NCBI GenBank assembly: GCA_021776825.1 | Contig: JAJFFG010000117.1 | Location: 1 to 64,000, forward strand | DNA: 64,000 nt | Source: Planctomycetota bacterium | Lineage (GTDB): Bacteria > Planctomycetota > JAJSAM01 > JAJVHW01 | Direction of reading: 5' to 3' | In this document: one piece after another, positions 35,884 to 45,331 of the stretch | How positions within the stretch are numbered: the first letter of the stretch is position 1 | How the letters are laid out: every line of letters begins with the position of its first letter | Notes under the pieces: model-generated | What the model saw: the letters and a program-made list of their open reading frames with translations, nothing else | Database searches by the model: none | What the model was told of the DNA's origin: nothing | Made by a program: the position numbers and the translations under genes

Positions 35884-38028
35884 CTACTTGGGGACCGGGA
35901 CCAGTGACATCTCGTCGAGGAAGACGCCCTCGTAGTACCAGCCTTCCAACCCGCCGGTCGCCGCCTCGACGATCAGCAGCACGTCGCGGCCGGCGTACTC
36001 GGAGATGTCTGACTCGAACACCTGCCATCCGTCTGCGCCCGGTGTCTTCGGTGCGCCGACGAGCCCCTCGGCGAGCCAGTGAAGCTCTCCGTCGAAGATC
36101 CCGGTCCGCACGATCGCGTCCGCTCGTTCACCCGCGTGCGCACAGCCCGCGGCTCGCACGCGGAGGACTCCGCCGGCGTCGGGAACCCGCACCTTGCGGA
36201 ACGCACGGGCACTCATCCCGTCCCCTTCGCCGTTCGGATGCAGACCGAGGCACCCGAATCCACCGGGGCGCGGCACGCTGCGGTCCTTCAGTCGATTCGA
36301 CTCGCCCACCCAGTACGGGTAGTGGCCGTACTGCTTGGTCATGGCGACAGTGCCGATCGAGCGCGCATCGTTGAACGTCTGTTCCCGCCGACGTGCGGTC
36401 GGCAGGTGTTCGAGCAACGTGGGTAGATCCAGTAGCTCCGGGTGCGCGAGGACGTTCGCGGACAGTTCGCGATCCGCCGCGGCGAGTGACGGCAGCACGC
36501 CCTCGGGCCACCGACCGTCGGTGTCCGCGAGCCGCGCGTACAGGCCGTGTCCTCCGCCCCAGTTCTCGACCTTGAACAGGACCCGATGCGTGCTGCCGGC
36601 CTTCATTGAGATCGGAAACGCGTACGAATCGTGACCGGGGAACTCGTGGTAGTGGAAGTCGTGGACGAGCTCGCCGTCGATCCAGAGCCGCGCGGCATCG
36701 TCGTGCCCGACCCAGAGCAGAGTCTCGACATCGCGCGTGGCGTGGAGATACGTGAACGCGTAGACGATCTGGTGATCGCCGGATCCAGCCGCGTCGCGCA
36801 AGTCGACGAAGTTGCCGGGACTCCGGAACTCCAACCACCGGCGCCCGCCCTGAGTCCCGCGGCGGCGCGGCGCTGCGCGCTCCTCGGGGATGATGGCCTT
36901 GTGCAGCAGCAAGTCGTCCGCATCGTCGAACGGACCGAGCGTGAGCCAGCGCCGGATGAACGGGACGTTGGACCGTGGGCGCACGCGCGCAGGCGCTGAG
37001 ATCGGAGTCACGCCCTCGCCTGCTACGGGCGCAACGGCGCGCTCCATGGTCGTGAACGTCGCTCGGCGCAGGAACAGGAGCGCGAAGCACGTGGCGTCCA
37101 GCCGGCCCCAGCCGCCGTTCTCGTTCTGCGCCGCGACGAGGTCGAGGGCACCCTCGCGATACCAATCTCGACCGGCGATCTCGCGTCGATCCGTCAGAGC
37201 GGCGACGCGTTCGATCCCGTAGAGGTAGTACTCGTCGAACCAGTGATGGGACGCGTTCGTCAGGATCGGGTGTTCGAGTCCCGAGAAACGCTCGTCGAGA
37301 TAGCTCCAGCCCTTCGCGAGAGCGGCTCTCGCGGCGGCACCGATTCGAGACTTGCGGACTGACGCCGGCGCGCGAGGGAGCGCCAACTCCAGGATCGTGA
37401 TCCCGGCAGTCGTCATGCCGCCCGCTTCGCGATGTCCGGCCTCGGTCGTGTACGCGAAGCCACCGTTGCGGCGCTGATGAGCCGGGACGACTTCGAGCAG
37501 CGCGGTCCAGATCTCCGGCGACGTCTTGTGTCCATGTCGCTCGGCGGCCCACAGCCCGAGCACGGCGAACTGCGTGTTCGAGAGATCCGCGTGGATGCCG
37601 GGGTAGTCCCACAGGCGCTTGTCCGCGAGGAAGCGCGCGACGAGCCAGTCCGCCAGCTCTCGGATTCGCGCGGAGTGACGCCCGTCGCCGAGGGCATGCA
37701 ACGCCAGTATTCGTGTAGCGACGTCGTACGTGAGCTCGAGAGGCTCGCGCTCCATCGCCGCGAGCGCGCTCTTCAGCTCGACGCGGTCGGGATCCACCCC
37801 CGACTTGACGAGCGCGTAGAGCGACAGAGCGGTTGTTCCACCGGGGTACTGCTTCAACCCCTCGACGGGGAACGCGCCGGCGTCGGTCTGATGGGCCAGG
37901 ACGCGAGCCACGCCCCGATCGATCGCGCGGTTGACCTGGACCTCGAGCGACTCGACCGCGGAGAGCGCCGGAGCGGCGCACAGGGCGATGGTCGCAACGG
38001 CAGAGCGCAGGAAGCGAGTCCACGACAT
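35884..38028 (-). CDS. secreted terpenoid-cyclase-like toroid protein with carbohydrate-binding-like domains
   Basis: A 714-residue exported protein (signal peptide about 1-23). Residues about 30-330 form an alpha/alpha toroid of the squalene-hopene-cyclase/prenyltransferase superfamily, with QTDAGAFPVEG and AQNENGGWG repeat motifs. There is no DxDD cyclase motif, so catalysis of terpene cyclisation is unlikely; non-enzymatic toroids of this kind are frequent in planctomycetes. The C-terminal half has a PA14/NPCBM-like region (about 370-520, LLWVGHDDAARLWIDGELVHDF) and a second beta sandwich to the end. A smaller toroid protein is encoded at 59458. Confidence 0.85.
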   Translation of the reverse strand: MSWTRFLRSAVATIALCAAPALSAVESLEVQVNRAIDRGVARVLAHQTDAGAFPVEGLKQYPGGTTALSLYALVKSGVDPDRVELKSALAAMEREPLELTYDVATRILALHALGDGRHSARIRELADWLVARFLADKRLWDYPGIHADLSNTQFAVLGLWAAERHGHKTSPEIWTALLEVVPAHQRRNGGFAYTTEAGHREAGGMTTAGITILELALPRAPASVRKSRIGAAARAALAKGWSYLDERFSGLEHPILTNASHHWFDEYYLYGIERVAALTDRREIAGRDWYREGALDLVAAQNENGGWGRLDATCFALLFLRRATFTTMERAVAPVAGEGVTPISAPARVRPRSNVPFIRRWLTLGPFDDADDLLLHKAIIPEERAAPRRRGTQGGRRWLEFRSPGNFVDLRDAAGSGDHQIVYAFTYLHATRDVETLLWVGHDDAARLWIDGELVHDFHYHEFPGHDSYAFPISMKAGSTHRVLFKVENWGGGHGLYARLADTDGRWPEGVLPSLAAADRELSANVLAHPELLDLPTLLEHLPTARRREQTFNDARSIGTVAMTKQYGHYPYWVGESNRLKDRSVPRPGGFGCLGLHPNGEGDGMSARAFRKVRVPDAGGVLRVRAAGCAHAGERADAIVRTGIFDGELHWLAEGLVGAPKTPGADGWQVFESDISEYAGRDVLLIVEAATGGLEGWYYEGVFLDEMSLVPVPK

Positions 38029-38239
38029 CGTGGTCGACAGCCTAGCGGGTTGCTCGCGAACCCGCGTCGGTCACGTCGACGTCCGGCACCGCGCGGCGAA
38101 CGCATGAGTCGACGCGGAAGCGGGAGGTCGTCGGTCAGATCGAGCCGATCGCAGCCTTGGAGTGCACTGCGCGCGCGCAGCGTGGTTCGCGCTTGCGAAA
38201 GCGGGGCAGCACCTGGCCCATACCCCGGTGGGAACCCCC

Positions 38240-40630
38240 GTGTCCGTTCGAGCCACCGCCGTCGCGTTGCTTCTCGGTCTCGCCGCTACGTCCGCGCGAG
38301 CCGACGACGACCCGTACGCGCGCTTCGTGGCCGGCGAGGGCGAACAGCGTCCGACCGCCATCGAGGTGGATGCGTCGGGTGCCACGTACCTGGCAGGAGT
38401 CACCGACGCATCGGTGCACGACGGCGTCTCTCCGACGCTGCAGCGCGGTCCGGGTGGTCGCGGCGACGTCTTCGTCACCAAGATCGGGAGTGACGGGACG
38501 ACGGAGTGGCTCGTGGTCCTCGGCGGGCACTGGCGCGACGAACCCCGCGCCCTGGCGGTGGACGATGACGGGAGTGTCGTGGTCGCGGGTGACACCGAGT
38601 CGGTGCTCTTCCCGACGGAAGCCGCGCTACAGGCGGGGTTCCCCGGCGTCTCCGAGGGCTTCGTCACCCGCATCGCTCCCGACGGACGTTCGCTGGAGTG
38701 GTCCACGTTCTACGGCGGATCCGGCGAGGATGTCGTGCGCGACATTGCCCTTGGCGCCGATGGCGCCGTGACTCTCGTCGGCACGACACGGTCCTTCGAT
38801 CTGCCGCTGGCCCGCGCGTTCCAGAGTGCCAGCGCCAATGCACCGAGTCCCTACTCAGTCGGGATCGACGGCTTCGTGGCGCGCATCTCGCCCGACGGAC
38901 AGGACCTGCAGCTCTCCTCGTACCTCGGCGGCTCTTGGGTCGACCTTGCCACGAGCGTGGCGCTGACGCGGGATGGCGCCACGCGTATCGTGGGCTACAC
39001 GTCGTCGCTCGACTTCCCCGTGCTCGGCGCTGTTCAGCCGGAGCGAGGAGGCGGAGGATCCGACGTAAGCGACGCCTTCGTCGTGGGTCTGGACATCGAC
39101 GATGAACCGACGTTTGCGACCTACGTGGGCGGGCGCGGCTACGACGCGTTCGTCGAGGTGTTCTGCGACGAAGACGATCGCATCCTGGCGGTGGGGCGAG
39201 CCGATGCCGCCGGCTACCCCGTGGTCGGGGGAGCGCCCCACACGCTCGGGACCGAGCTGGTGCTGACCCAGCTGAGCGCGGACGGCTCGCAGATCGTCTC
39301 GTCAACCTACGGCGGGCCCTACACGCCGGTCGTGCGACGTGGAGACGACGGCGCGCTCCGTGTCGCGCGTGGAACGAGACTGCAACAGCTCGACCTCGAC
39401 GGGAGTGTGATCGACGAGCGGTCGGTCGATGCCGCCCCGGGAGGACTCGACGTGTTCACCATCTCCGCCGACGGCTCCCCGGTCGTGGCGGGCACGATCA
39501 GGGACGACGCGCTGTTCCCGTCGTTCCCCGTCCGCGGCACGCACCGGAGCGGCGTCGAGACATGGGTCGCACGGTTGGCGCCGGCGTACTCCGAGCCGGC
39601 GGCGGCTCCGAGCGTCCAGAGCGACGGAGACTCCGGTCTACTCGTCTCGTTCGTGCCGTTCGAGGCCTCGGCGACACACTACGAGCTACTGCGAGATCCC
39701 CACGGTCAAGCCTTCGCAGGATGGGAGTCACCGGAGGCGACGGTCGTCGCGACCTTCGCACCGGGCGACTCGGCGCAGTTCCACGACGCCCATCTCGAGC
39801 GAGACGGCGCGTACGGCTACCACGTGCGCGCCCGTCTGCCCGACGGCAGAGCACTGCGTTCGGCGTTCGCCAGCGGTCGGACGCGTCCACCCACGCCGAT
39901 CGATCTGACGGCCAGCGTGCTGGCCGACGGTGACGTCTCGTTGAGCTGGGACACCGCAACTCCGTGGCGCGGCAACGAGGCATTCGACCTCGAGTGGAGC
40001 AGCGACGGAGGCCCGTGGTGGCCGGCGAGCCATCTCTCGTTCCCGTACGTCCTCCGCGAGCCGAACACGACAGCGTCCCACTCCGAACTGACTCCGGTCG
40101 GCGCATTGACCTATCGACTGCGCACGCGGAACTCGGGGGACGTCTCGGGTTGGACCGAGGCCGAGCCCATCGTGAGCCGAGGCCAGGTCGGAGTTGAGAC
40201 GCTCGCGGGTCGGGTTCGATACGGTCCCAGAAAACGCACTCGGCTGCGTCTCCGTGCGCGGCTTCTCGACGCTGACGGCACCCCGGCGAGTCTCAACCCG
40301 CGGGCGGACGGGATGTTCCTGCGTATCGGACCGGGGACGCTCGCCGGCCGGAGTCTCTGGATCTCAGCCGGGAGCCGCCATTGGACGAAGCGCCGCGGGG
40401 TATGGAACTGGCGCGGACGCGTCGATCGGTACTGGCGTGGCAGTGCCCACTGGAACGTCCGCTACAACTCGAAGACCGGACTGTTGACCGTGAAGTGCAA
40501 GCGGCAGGTCCTCGGCGATGAGCCCGAGCCGTTCATCCGCCTGGAGTTCGAGAGCGGCGACGTCTCCGGCGCCGACACACGGGTGTGGACACCTCGCAAC
40601 GCGTCGACTCTGGAGTATCGGTCCGAGTGA
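38240..40630 (+). CDS. secreted SBBP-repeat (beta-propeller) protein
   Basis: A 796-residue exported protein. After the signal peptide (about 1-22) there are at least five SBBP-type repeats (about 30-430), seen as DVFVTKIGSDGTTEW, GFVTRIAPDGRSLEWSTFYGG and GFVARISPDGQDLQLSSYLGG. Two fibronectin-like beta domains follow (about 455-650), then a basic C-terminal beta domain (about 650-796, RKRTRLRLRARLLDADG). GTG 38240 is chosen because it directly begins a good signal peptide; GTG 38228 is in frame too. Function is probably structural or adhesive at the cell surface. Confidence 0.88.
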   Translation: MSVRATAVALLLGLAATSARADDDPYARFVAGEGEQRPTAIEVDASGATYLAGVTDASVHDGVSPTLQRGPGGRGDVFVTKIGSDGTTEWLVVLGGHWRDEPRALAVDDDGSVVVAGDTESVLFPTEAALQAGFPGVSEGFVTRIAPDGRSLEWSTFYGGSGEDVVRDIALGADGAVTLVGTTRSFDLPLARAFQSASANAPSPYSVGIDGFVARISPDGQDLQLSSYLGGSWVDLATSVALTRDGATRIVGYTSSLDFPVLGAVQPERGGGGSDVSDAFVVGLDIDDEPTFATYVGGRGYDAFVEVFCDEDDRILAVGRADAAGYPVVGGAPHTLGTELVLTQLSADGSQIVSSTYGGPYTPVVRRGDDGALRVARGTRLQQLDLDGSVIDERSVDAAPGGLDVFTISADGSPVVAGTIRDDALFPSFPVRGTHRSGVETWVARLAPAYSEPAAAPSVQSDGDSGLLVSFVPFEASATHYELLRDPHGQAFAGWESPEATVVATFAPGDSAQFHDAHLERDGAYGYHVRARLPDGRALRSAFASGRTRPPTPIDLTASVLADGDVSLSWDTATPWRGNEAFDLEWSSDGGPWWPASHLSFPYVLREPNTTASHSELTPVGALTYRLRTRNSGDVSGWTEAEPIVSRGQVGVETLAGRVRYGPRKRTRLRLRARLLDADGTPASLNPRADGMFLRIGPGTLAGRSLWISAGSRHWTKRRGVWNWRGRVDRYWRGSAHWNVRYNSKTGLLTVKCKRQVLGDEPEPFIRLEFESGDVSGADTRVWTPRNASTLEYRSE

Positions 40631-40660
40631 GCCCCTCTGCCGCGCCGCGGAGCAGGTCCG

Positions 40661-41533
40661 CTACTGCAGCGGATACGCGGGGCCGGTCACCTCGACGTCC
40701 GGGACCGCGCGGCCCTTGACGACGATCTCGCGCACGAAGATCGTGCTGCCGGCGGGGTAGACGGTGACGGGGCCGTGGAGCGTGCCCTTGGCCTCCCAAA
40801 GCGCTTCGCCGTCGACGCTCAGGTGGACGATGTCATCGCGTTGCTCCAAGACGATCTCGTGCTCCTGGCCCGGGACCAGCGCCGGCGGCCGCTTCGCGGT
40901 GCGCCGTGTGCCCATGCGGTAGTGGTTCTCCCGGGCGACCTCCCAATTGAAGATCAGGCTCACGGGGCCGACCTGCACGCGGAAGTTGTAGGGGGACTCG
41001 GCGTCGAGGCCACCGCGGATCGTCAGGCGTTCGATCTCTGCGTAGTACGTCGGGAGCGTGAGCGCGGCGCCGCCGGAGACGGAGCTCGCCGTCGCGGTCG
41101 CGCGGCCGTCGGCGATCGTCCAGTCGCCCTGGGTCACCGCGCGCTCGAGCGTGTCCGACGCCGCGAGCCGGAAGTGCCGGCGCGAGATGGCGGGGCGGAC
41201 CGGCGTCACGCGCGGGCGCGGCGTGACGCTGCCTTCCTTCGGGCGCGGCGACGACGCGGACGGGCCGCCGGCCATCCGTTTCGCCCGTCGCGCTTCCTCG
41301 TCCTCGCCATCGACGATGTCGTCGGCGGTGATCTCCGTCGTGCCGTCGCGTGCAACGCGCGTGAATGTGGCGTCGTCTGTCTCCATGCCGCCCGGCTGCG
41401 CGGCGTAGTCGATCCGTCCGCTGGCGTCACGGCGGATCGATCGGTCGCTGCCCAGTACCACGACGCCGATGACGCCTCCCGTGACCAACGCCACGAGGCC
41501 CGCGAGGAGGACGACGATCCCTCGGTCTCTCAC
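40661..41533 (-). CDS. membrane-anchored LamG/DUF1080-like protein
   Basis: A 290-residue protein from GTG 41533 with one N-terminal membrane helix (about 7-27), a charged disordered region (30-115) with Pro and Arg, and a concanavalin-like beta sandwich (about 118-285; TLERAVTQGDWTIADGRATATASS, NHYRMGTRRTAKRPPALVPGQ, HEIVLEQRDDIVHLSVDGEALWEAKG). The layout resembles 3-keto-disaccharide hydrolase-like (DUF1080) domains, but no active site can be assigned by eye. Confidence 0.78.
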   Translation of the reverse strand: MRDRGIVVLLAGLVALVTGGVIGVVVLGSDRSIRRDASGRIDYAAQPGGMETDDATFTRVARDGTTEITADDIVDGEDEEARRAKRMAGGPSASSPRPKEGSVTPRPRVTPVRPAISRRHFRLAASDTLERAVTQGDWTIADGRATATASSVSGGAALTLPTYYAEIERLTIRGGLDAESPYNFRVQVGPVSLIFNWEVARENHYRMGTRRTAKRPPALVPGQEHEIVLEQRDDIVHLSVDGEALWEAKGTLHGPVTVYPAGSTIFVREIVVKGRAVPDVEVTGPAYPLQ

Positions 41534-41580
41534 GCGTTCATCATAGGTGACGCCCCAAGACGCTGGATCACCGCCGCCGA

Positions 41581-41608
41581 ATCAAGGCGGACCGATCAAG
41601 GCGGACCG
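41581..41608. repeat. 14-bp direct repeat, two copies
   Basis: ATCAAGGCGGACCG is repeated exactly in tandem at 41581-41594 and 41595-41608, between two minus-strand genes. Confidence 0.85.
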
Positions 41609-41636
41609 GTCGCAGGGCCAAGCCGCATGTGCTGGG

Positions 41637-42500
41637 CTATCCCCGCCCGATGCGTCGCAACGACTCGAGCCCGCACTCGACGTACTCGGTCTCGCCGGTT
41701 CGCGCGCCGTACGTGAGGTACGCGATCGCCTGGCAGAGGCCCCCGAAGCGTGCGCGTGCCTCGAATGCGTCGTCGACGTCGATGTCGCCGGCGTAGCGCT
41801 CGAGCGCCGCGTGCAGGAACGGCTGGCCACCCCAGAAGTACGCGACGGCGAAGTCCGCCGAGGGGGCGCCGCGCACGGCGTCGCCCCAGTCAAGAACGGC
41901 ACGGATGGTGCCGTCGTCGTTGAGGAGCAGATGCGCCGGGTAGATGTCGTTGTGCACGAGACGCCGCGGCGCGTCGCGTGGTCCGGGCACCGGCGCCTTG
42001 AGCAGTGTCTCGCACCTCGCGTACGTGTCCGGATCGAGCACCGAAACTGAGGCAGCGAGCCCGGCGGCGACGTCGTCGCGCTGGCGCTGCAGGCCGCCCG
42101 TGTCCAACTCGCCGGGGAGCGTGAGCTCATCGACCTCGATCGCGTGCAGCGCGGCGGCGAACTCGCCTAGCGATGCCGCGAACGCCGGCCGGATGGGTTG
42201 TCCGACCATCTCGAGTCCGTTCAGTTTGCGATAGCCCGCCACGTCCGCCGCGCGGAACTCGTACTGCGGCACCGCGACGGGAAGTCGATCGGCGAGCGCA
42301 TCCATCAGCGCGACCTCGCGCTGCAGTCGCACGATCTCCGCATCGCGCTTCGGAAACCGGAACAACCACGTTTCGTCGACCTCGAACATCCGGAAATCGT
42401 GACCCTCGCCGAAGTAGCGGACCTCCCGCGGGTGCAGGTCGGGGAACGCTGCTTCGATACGCGCGCGCGCCGTCTCGGGGTCGCGGTCGTTGGGGCTCAT
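41637..42500 (-). CDS. aminoglycoside phosphotransferase-like (APH) kinase family protein
   Basis: A 287-residue cytoplasmic protein of the APH/choline-kinase fold. It has an N-lobe with FRFPKRDAEIVRLQRE (the catalytic Lys region), the Brenner motif LVHNDIYPAHLLL with the catalytic Asp, and VLDWGDA as the DFG equivalent. Family members phosphorylate small molecules such as aminoglycosides, macrolides, homoserine or fructosamines. There is no resistance-gene context, so a metabolic or unknown substrate is more likely. Start taken at ATG 42500; the frame extends to 42566 but that part overlaps the upstream region of the divergent gene. Confidence 0.92.
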   Translation of the reverse strand: MSPNDRDPETARARIEAAFPDLHPREVRYFGEGHDFRMFEVDETWLFRFPKRDAEIVRLQREVALMDALADRLPVAVPQYEFRAADVAGYRKLNGLEMVGQPIRPAFAASLGEFAAALHAIEVDELTLPGELDTGGLQRQRDDVAAGLAASVSVLDPDTYARCETLLKAPVPGPRDAPRRLVHNDIYPAHLLLNDDGTIRAVLDWGDAVRGAPSADFAVAYFWGGQPFLHAALERYAGDIDVDDAFEARARFGGLCQAIAYLTYGARTGETEYVECGLESLRRIGRG

Positions 42501-42639
42501 CCCCCGCAGGCTACCGCGCGGTCGCTTCCGTCGGCGCATCGGGCGCGGAGTCGGCGTACTCTCCACGAACCCGCCGGGCGCAGCCCGGTTGGAGTCGAGG
42601 CGTAGCGCCCGTCCGGCGCTCGATGGGAGAACGAGAACG

Positions 42640-43884
42640 ATGCGTGCTGCTGCCCCCGTGATGGCTGGTGCGATGCTGATGTGCCTCGCGATCGGTGGGA
42701 TCTACGTCTATCGATCACAGAGTGTGGCGGCCGACGCCGCGCTTGTGGAGGCCGAGGCGCAGATGCAGGAGGCTGGCGAACTTGCCGACCGCACGACCGA
42801 ACTCGAACGCGATCTCGCCAGCGAGAAGCGCCGCGTTCAGCAGGCCGAGGCAGACGCCGCGGAGGCGCGCAAGGAACTGGCCGCAGCCAACGCGAAGGTG
42901 GCGTCGCTCACCGAGGAACTGGCGGCGGCGACAGCGCCGGCGGAGGCTCCCGGGGCGACCGACACGGGCTACCCCGCGTTCCGACCCGAGGGCGTTGCCG
43001 AGGCGCTGGCCGACGTCGACTGGGAGGTCATTGCGACCAGCATGTCGAATATGCCGCCGCTGATCGACGAGCTCGCCGCCGCCCTTGCGGACGGGCGCCC
43101 GCAGAACGAACTCCCGGCGGAGACGATCGGCGCGATCCAGCGCCACAACGGACCTCTTGTCGCAGCCGGGATGAAGCTCGCGCAGGCCAAGGTCGCCGGC
43201 GAAGCCGTGAACAGTGCGTTCACCCACCCGGGGTTTATGTCGAACGCAATGGCTGCGACGCTCGACGCGGTGGAGCTCCCGCTCTCGGACGAGCAGCGGG
43301 CGGCGCTCGAACGCATCACACTCGACTACTCGACGCGCGAGTCACGCCGCCTCGAGGCGTACGACGATTCCACGTACGCCCTCGAGAAGTTCGTCGACGA
43401 GTCGGCGCTCAAGGGCGCCTACTTCGCGGAGGTCTATCGCGTTCTCACGGACGAGCAGCACGACACGATCCGTCCAGAGTCCGTCCGCGGTCGCACGCAG
43501 CTCGACATCTTCGGCCACAGCCTTCTCTGGTCCGGCCGCGCCGGTCCCCTGGTCGTGAACGGTCGCGATGATCTCGCCGGCCACGTCGGGCGATGGATCG
43601 GGCGACGCGCCGGGATTGCGGAGGATCTGCGGCCGCGTGCGATGGAACTGATCGAAGCGTGGGTCGCCGATCTGCCGGACGCGTTCATCGCCCGCCAGTC
43701 CGATGCGCTCGTGGCGTCCGGAATGATGCACGTCGAGCACGTCGAGGAAAGCGGCGCCCACGTGTTGGAACTCCTGCGCACGTTCGACACGGAGCTCGAT
43801 CTCGACGACGCCGGACGAACTCGCTTGCGCGCCGTGCCGGGCACCGTGGTCATCTACACGGCGGCCACCTCGGACGACGGCTAG
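42640..43884 (+). CDS. membrane-anchored coiled-coil protein of unknown function
   Basis: A 414-residue protein with an N-terminal membrane helix (about 6-25), a heptad-rich coiled coil (about 30-95, AQMQEAGELADRTTELERDL and RKELAAANAKVASLTEELAAA) and a mostly helical C-terminal domain (about 105-405) that was not recognised. GGGAGA precedes the ATG by 9 nt. It is likely an inner-membrane protein exposed to the periplasm, possibly a sensor or scaffold. It is divergent from the APH-like gene. Confidence 0.82.
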   Translation: MRAAAPVMAGAMLMCLAIGGIYVYRSQSVAADAALVEAEAQMQEAGELADRTTELERDLASEKRRVQQAEADAAEARKELAAANAKVASLTEELAAATAPAEAPGATDTGYPAFRPEGVAEALADVDWEVIATSMSNMPPLIDELAAALADGRPQNELPAETIGAIQRHNGPLVAAGMKLAQAKVAGEAVNSAFTHPGFMSNAMAATLDAVELPLSDEQRAALERITLDYSTRESRRLEAYDDSTYALEKFVDESALKGAYFAEVYRVLTDEQHDTIRPESVRGRTQLDIFGHSLLWSGRAGPLVVNGRDDLAGHVGRWIGRRAGIAEDLRPRAMELIEAWVADLPDAFIARQSDALVASGMMHVEHVEESGAHVLELLRTFDTELDLDDAGRTRLRAVPGTVVIYTAATSDDG

Positions 43885-43917
43885 GCGAGCGTGGTGATCC
43901 CTCGTGAACGAGTCGGC

Positions 43918-44691
43918 CTAGCGAGACACGTCTCGGACGATCAGCCGCAGGCCCGCGTCGAACTCGCTCTGCGAGCGGAGATGACCGTGGCGCTCGTCCC
44001 ACGCTCCTGACTCCAGGTCGCGGCGTACGTCGCAGACGACGCGGTTCACGACCTCGCTCGACTGGCGCGCGAAGCCCGACGTCGCCGCGCGCGCATCGGC
44101 GTTGAGCACACGCTCGGGATGCGCCCAGAACGACATCAAGGTCCAGTCCGGCGTGCCGCGCGAGATCGGCATGATCTCGACGCGGGCGTTGCCGATCCAC
44201 TCCGCGATCTCAGCCGGCAAGGGGCAGGTGCGTGCATCGAGCGCTGCGACCTCGTGCAGGTAGTCCGCCATGAGCCACATGCGCACCGACACCTCGGGGT
44301 CGATCGTGAGGATCACGACCCGGTCGCGTGCCACGCGACACATCTCGCGGACGCCCTGCTCCTGATGACCGTCCCAGTGATGGAGCGAGAGGATCGTCAT
44401 GGCTGCATCGACGGAGTCGTCGTGGAGCGGGATCGCGTGGGCAGTGGCACGCAGCGCTGGCAGCGAGTTCGCCGGTCGCTGAGCGGCCATGACACTGCTC
44501 GGCTCGAGCGGGATGACGAGGCGGTCGGCGGGTTCGTAGGACCCCGTGCCGGCACCGACGTTCAGCACGGAGCGCGCGTCTCCGAGAGCCGCGACGAGGC
44601 GTGCCTTCACCGCGGGATCCTCTCGGCGTGTGCGCGCGTACCCGTGGCCGATGCGGTCGTAGCGGGCTGCGGGGGAGCCTGTGCGGGTCAT
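43918..44691 (-). CDS. SAM-dependent methyltransferase (class I)
   Basis: A 257-residue cytoplasmic enzyme with the Rossmann SAM site VLNVGAGTGSYE (about residues 43-54), an acidic strand end LVIPLEPS, and a DAAMTILSLHHW motif, as in UbiE/COQ5-like enzymes. The C-terminal lid includes PLPAEIAEWIG. Substrate unknown. The ATG at 44691 lies inside a 20-bp tandem repeat (44680-44860), each unit of which repeats the start codon context, so the true initiation site is uncertain; ATG 44712 is also in frame. Confidence 0.92.
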   Translation of the reverse strand: MTRTGSPAARYDRIGHGYARTRREDPAVKARLVAALGDARSVLNVGAGTGSYEPADRLVIPLEPSSVMAAQRPANSLPALRATAHAIPLHDDSVDAAMTILSLHHWDGHQEQGVREMCRVARDRVVILTIDPEVSVRMWLMADYLHEVAALDARTCPLPAEIAEWIGNARVEIMPISRGTPDWTLMSFWAHPERVLNADARAATSGFARQSSEVVNRVVCDVRRDLESGAWDERHGHLRSQSEFDAGLRLIVRDVSR

Positions 44692-44860
44692 CGGAGGCCT
44701 GTGGCGGATCATCTAGGGGCTGTGCGGGTCATCGAAGGGCTGTGCGGGTCATCGAAGGGCTGTGCGGATCATCGAAGGGCTGTGCGGATCATCGAAGGGC
44801 TGTGCGGATCATCGAAGGGCTGTGCGGATCACTTAGGAATCGTGCGGGTCATCTAGACGA
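44680..44860. repeat. 20-bp tandem repeat array of about nine units
   Basis: The unit is TGTGCGGATCATCGAAGGGC. Units at 44721-44820 are identical except for one A/G change; flanking units at 44680, 44700 (21 nt), 44821 and 44841 are degenerate. Read on the minus strand each unit contains CGATGAYCCGCACA, the same sequence that surrounds the methyltransferase start codon. The period of 20 is close to two helical turns and is not a multiple of three. Confidence 0.95.
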
Positions 44861-44890
44861 GCTCGGGTCGATCTTCGGATGTCGTCGCGC

Positions 44891-45064
44891 CTACGCGCGC
44901 CGACCGAACACGCCCCACGCCAACATCCCGAGCGCCACCAGTCCGATGGCCGTAATGACCCAGGACCGCCAGTCCGGCACGTCCACCAACGCTTGGGCGA
45001 CGAAGCTGATGGCCGCGAGAACGATTCCGGCGCCCATCAGTTTCCGTGACGACGTCTCCGCCAT
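44891..45064 (-). CDS. small two-helix membrane protein
   Basis: A 57-residue frame with ATG at 45064 and TAG at 44891. It has a short charged N-terminus (MAETSSRKL), two hydrophobic helices (about 11-26 and 35-53) separated by DVPDWRS, and a basic end GRRA. This is a classic small inner-membrane hairpin layout. No Shine-Dalgarno sequence is evident. It lies on the same strand upstream of the methyltransferase, separated from it by the tandem repeat array. Function unknown. Confidence 0.72.
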   Translation of the reverse strand: MAETSSRKLMGAGIVLAAISFVAQALVDVPDWRSWVITAIGLVALGMLAWGVFGRRA

Positions 45065-45331
45065 GGGCGGATGCTAGCACGCGCGGGCAGTCCGCTCCGG
45101 CGCCGGCGCCTGTCCGATTAGGTGTCGTCGGGACCCCGCGCGTCGTCTCCGACGGCAACGGTCTCGAACTCCGGGGTATCGATCACGGTTGGACTCCGGT
45201 CGGAGGGGACGAACGAACAGCAGCCGTGCACGCGTGGGCTAGCGCCGACACCCGCAGCACGCCTCGACGTGGAGCGATCGGCCGCGAGTAGAGTCCCCAG
45301 TGTCAACGCCCGTGGGCCGAAGGAGATGCGC

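Noticed and set aside
41637..42500. Aminoglycoside resistance gene
   Set aside because: Only superfamily motifs are present, with no mobile or resistance context, so a resistance function was not assigned.
44680..44860. CRISPR array
   Set aside because: Units are contiguous 20-bp tandem copies without spacers, and no cas genes are present.
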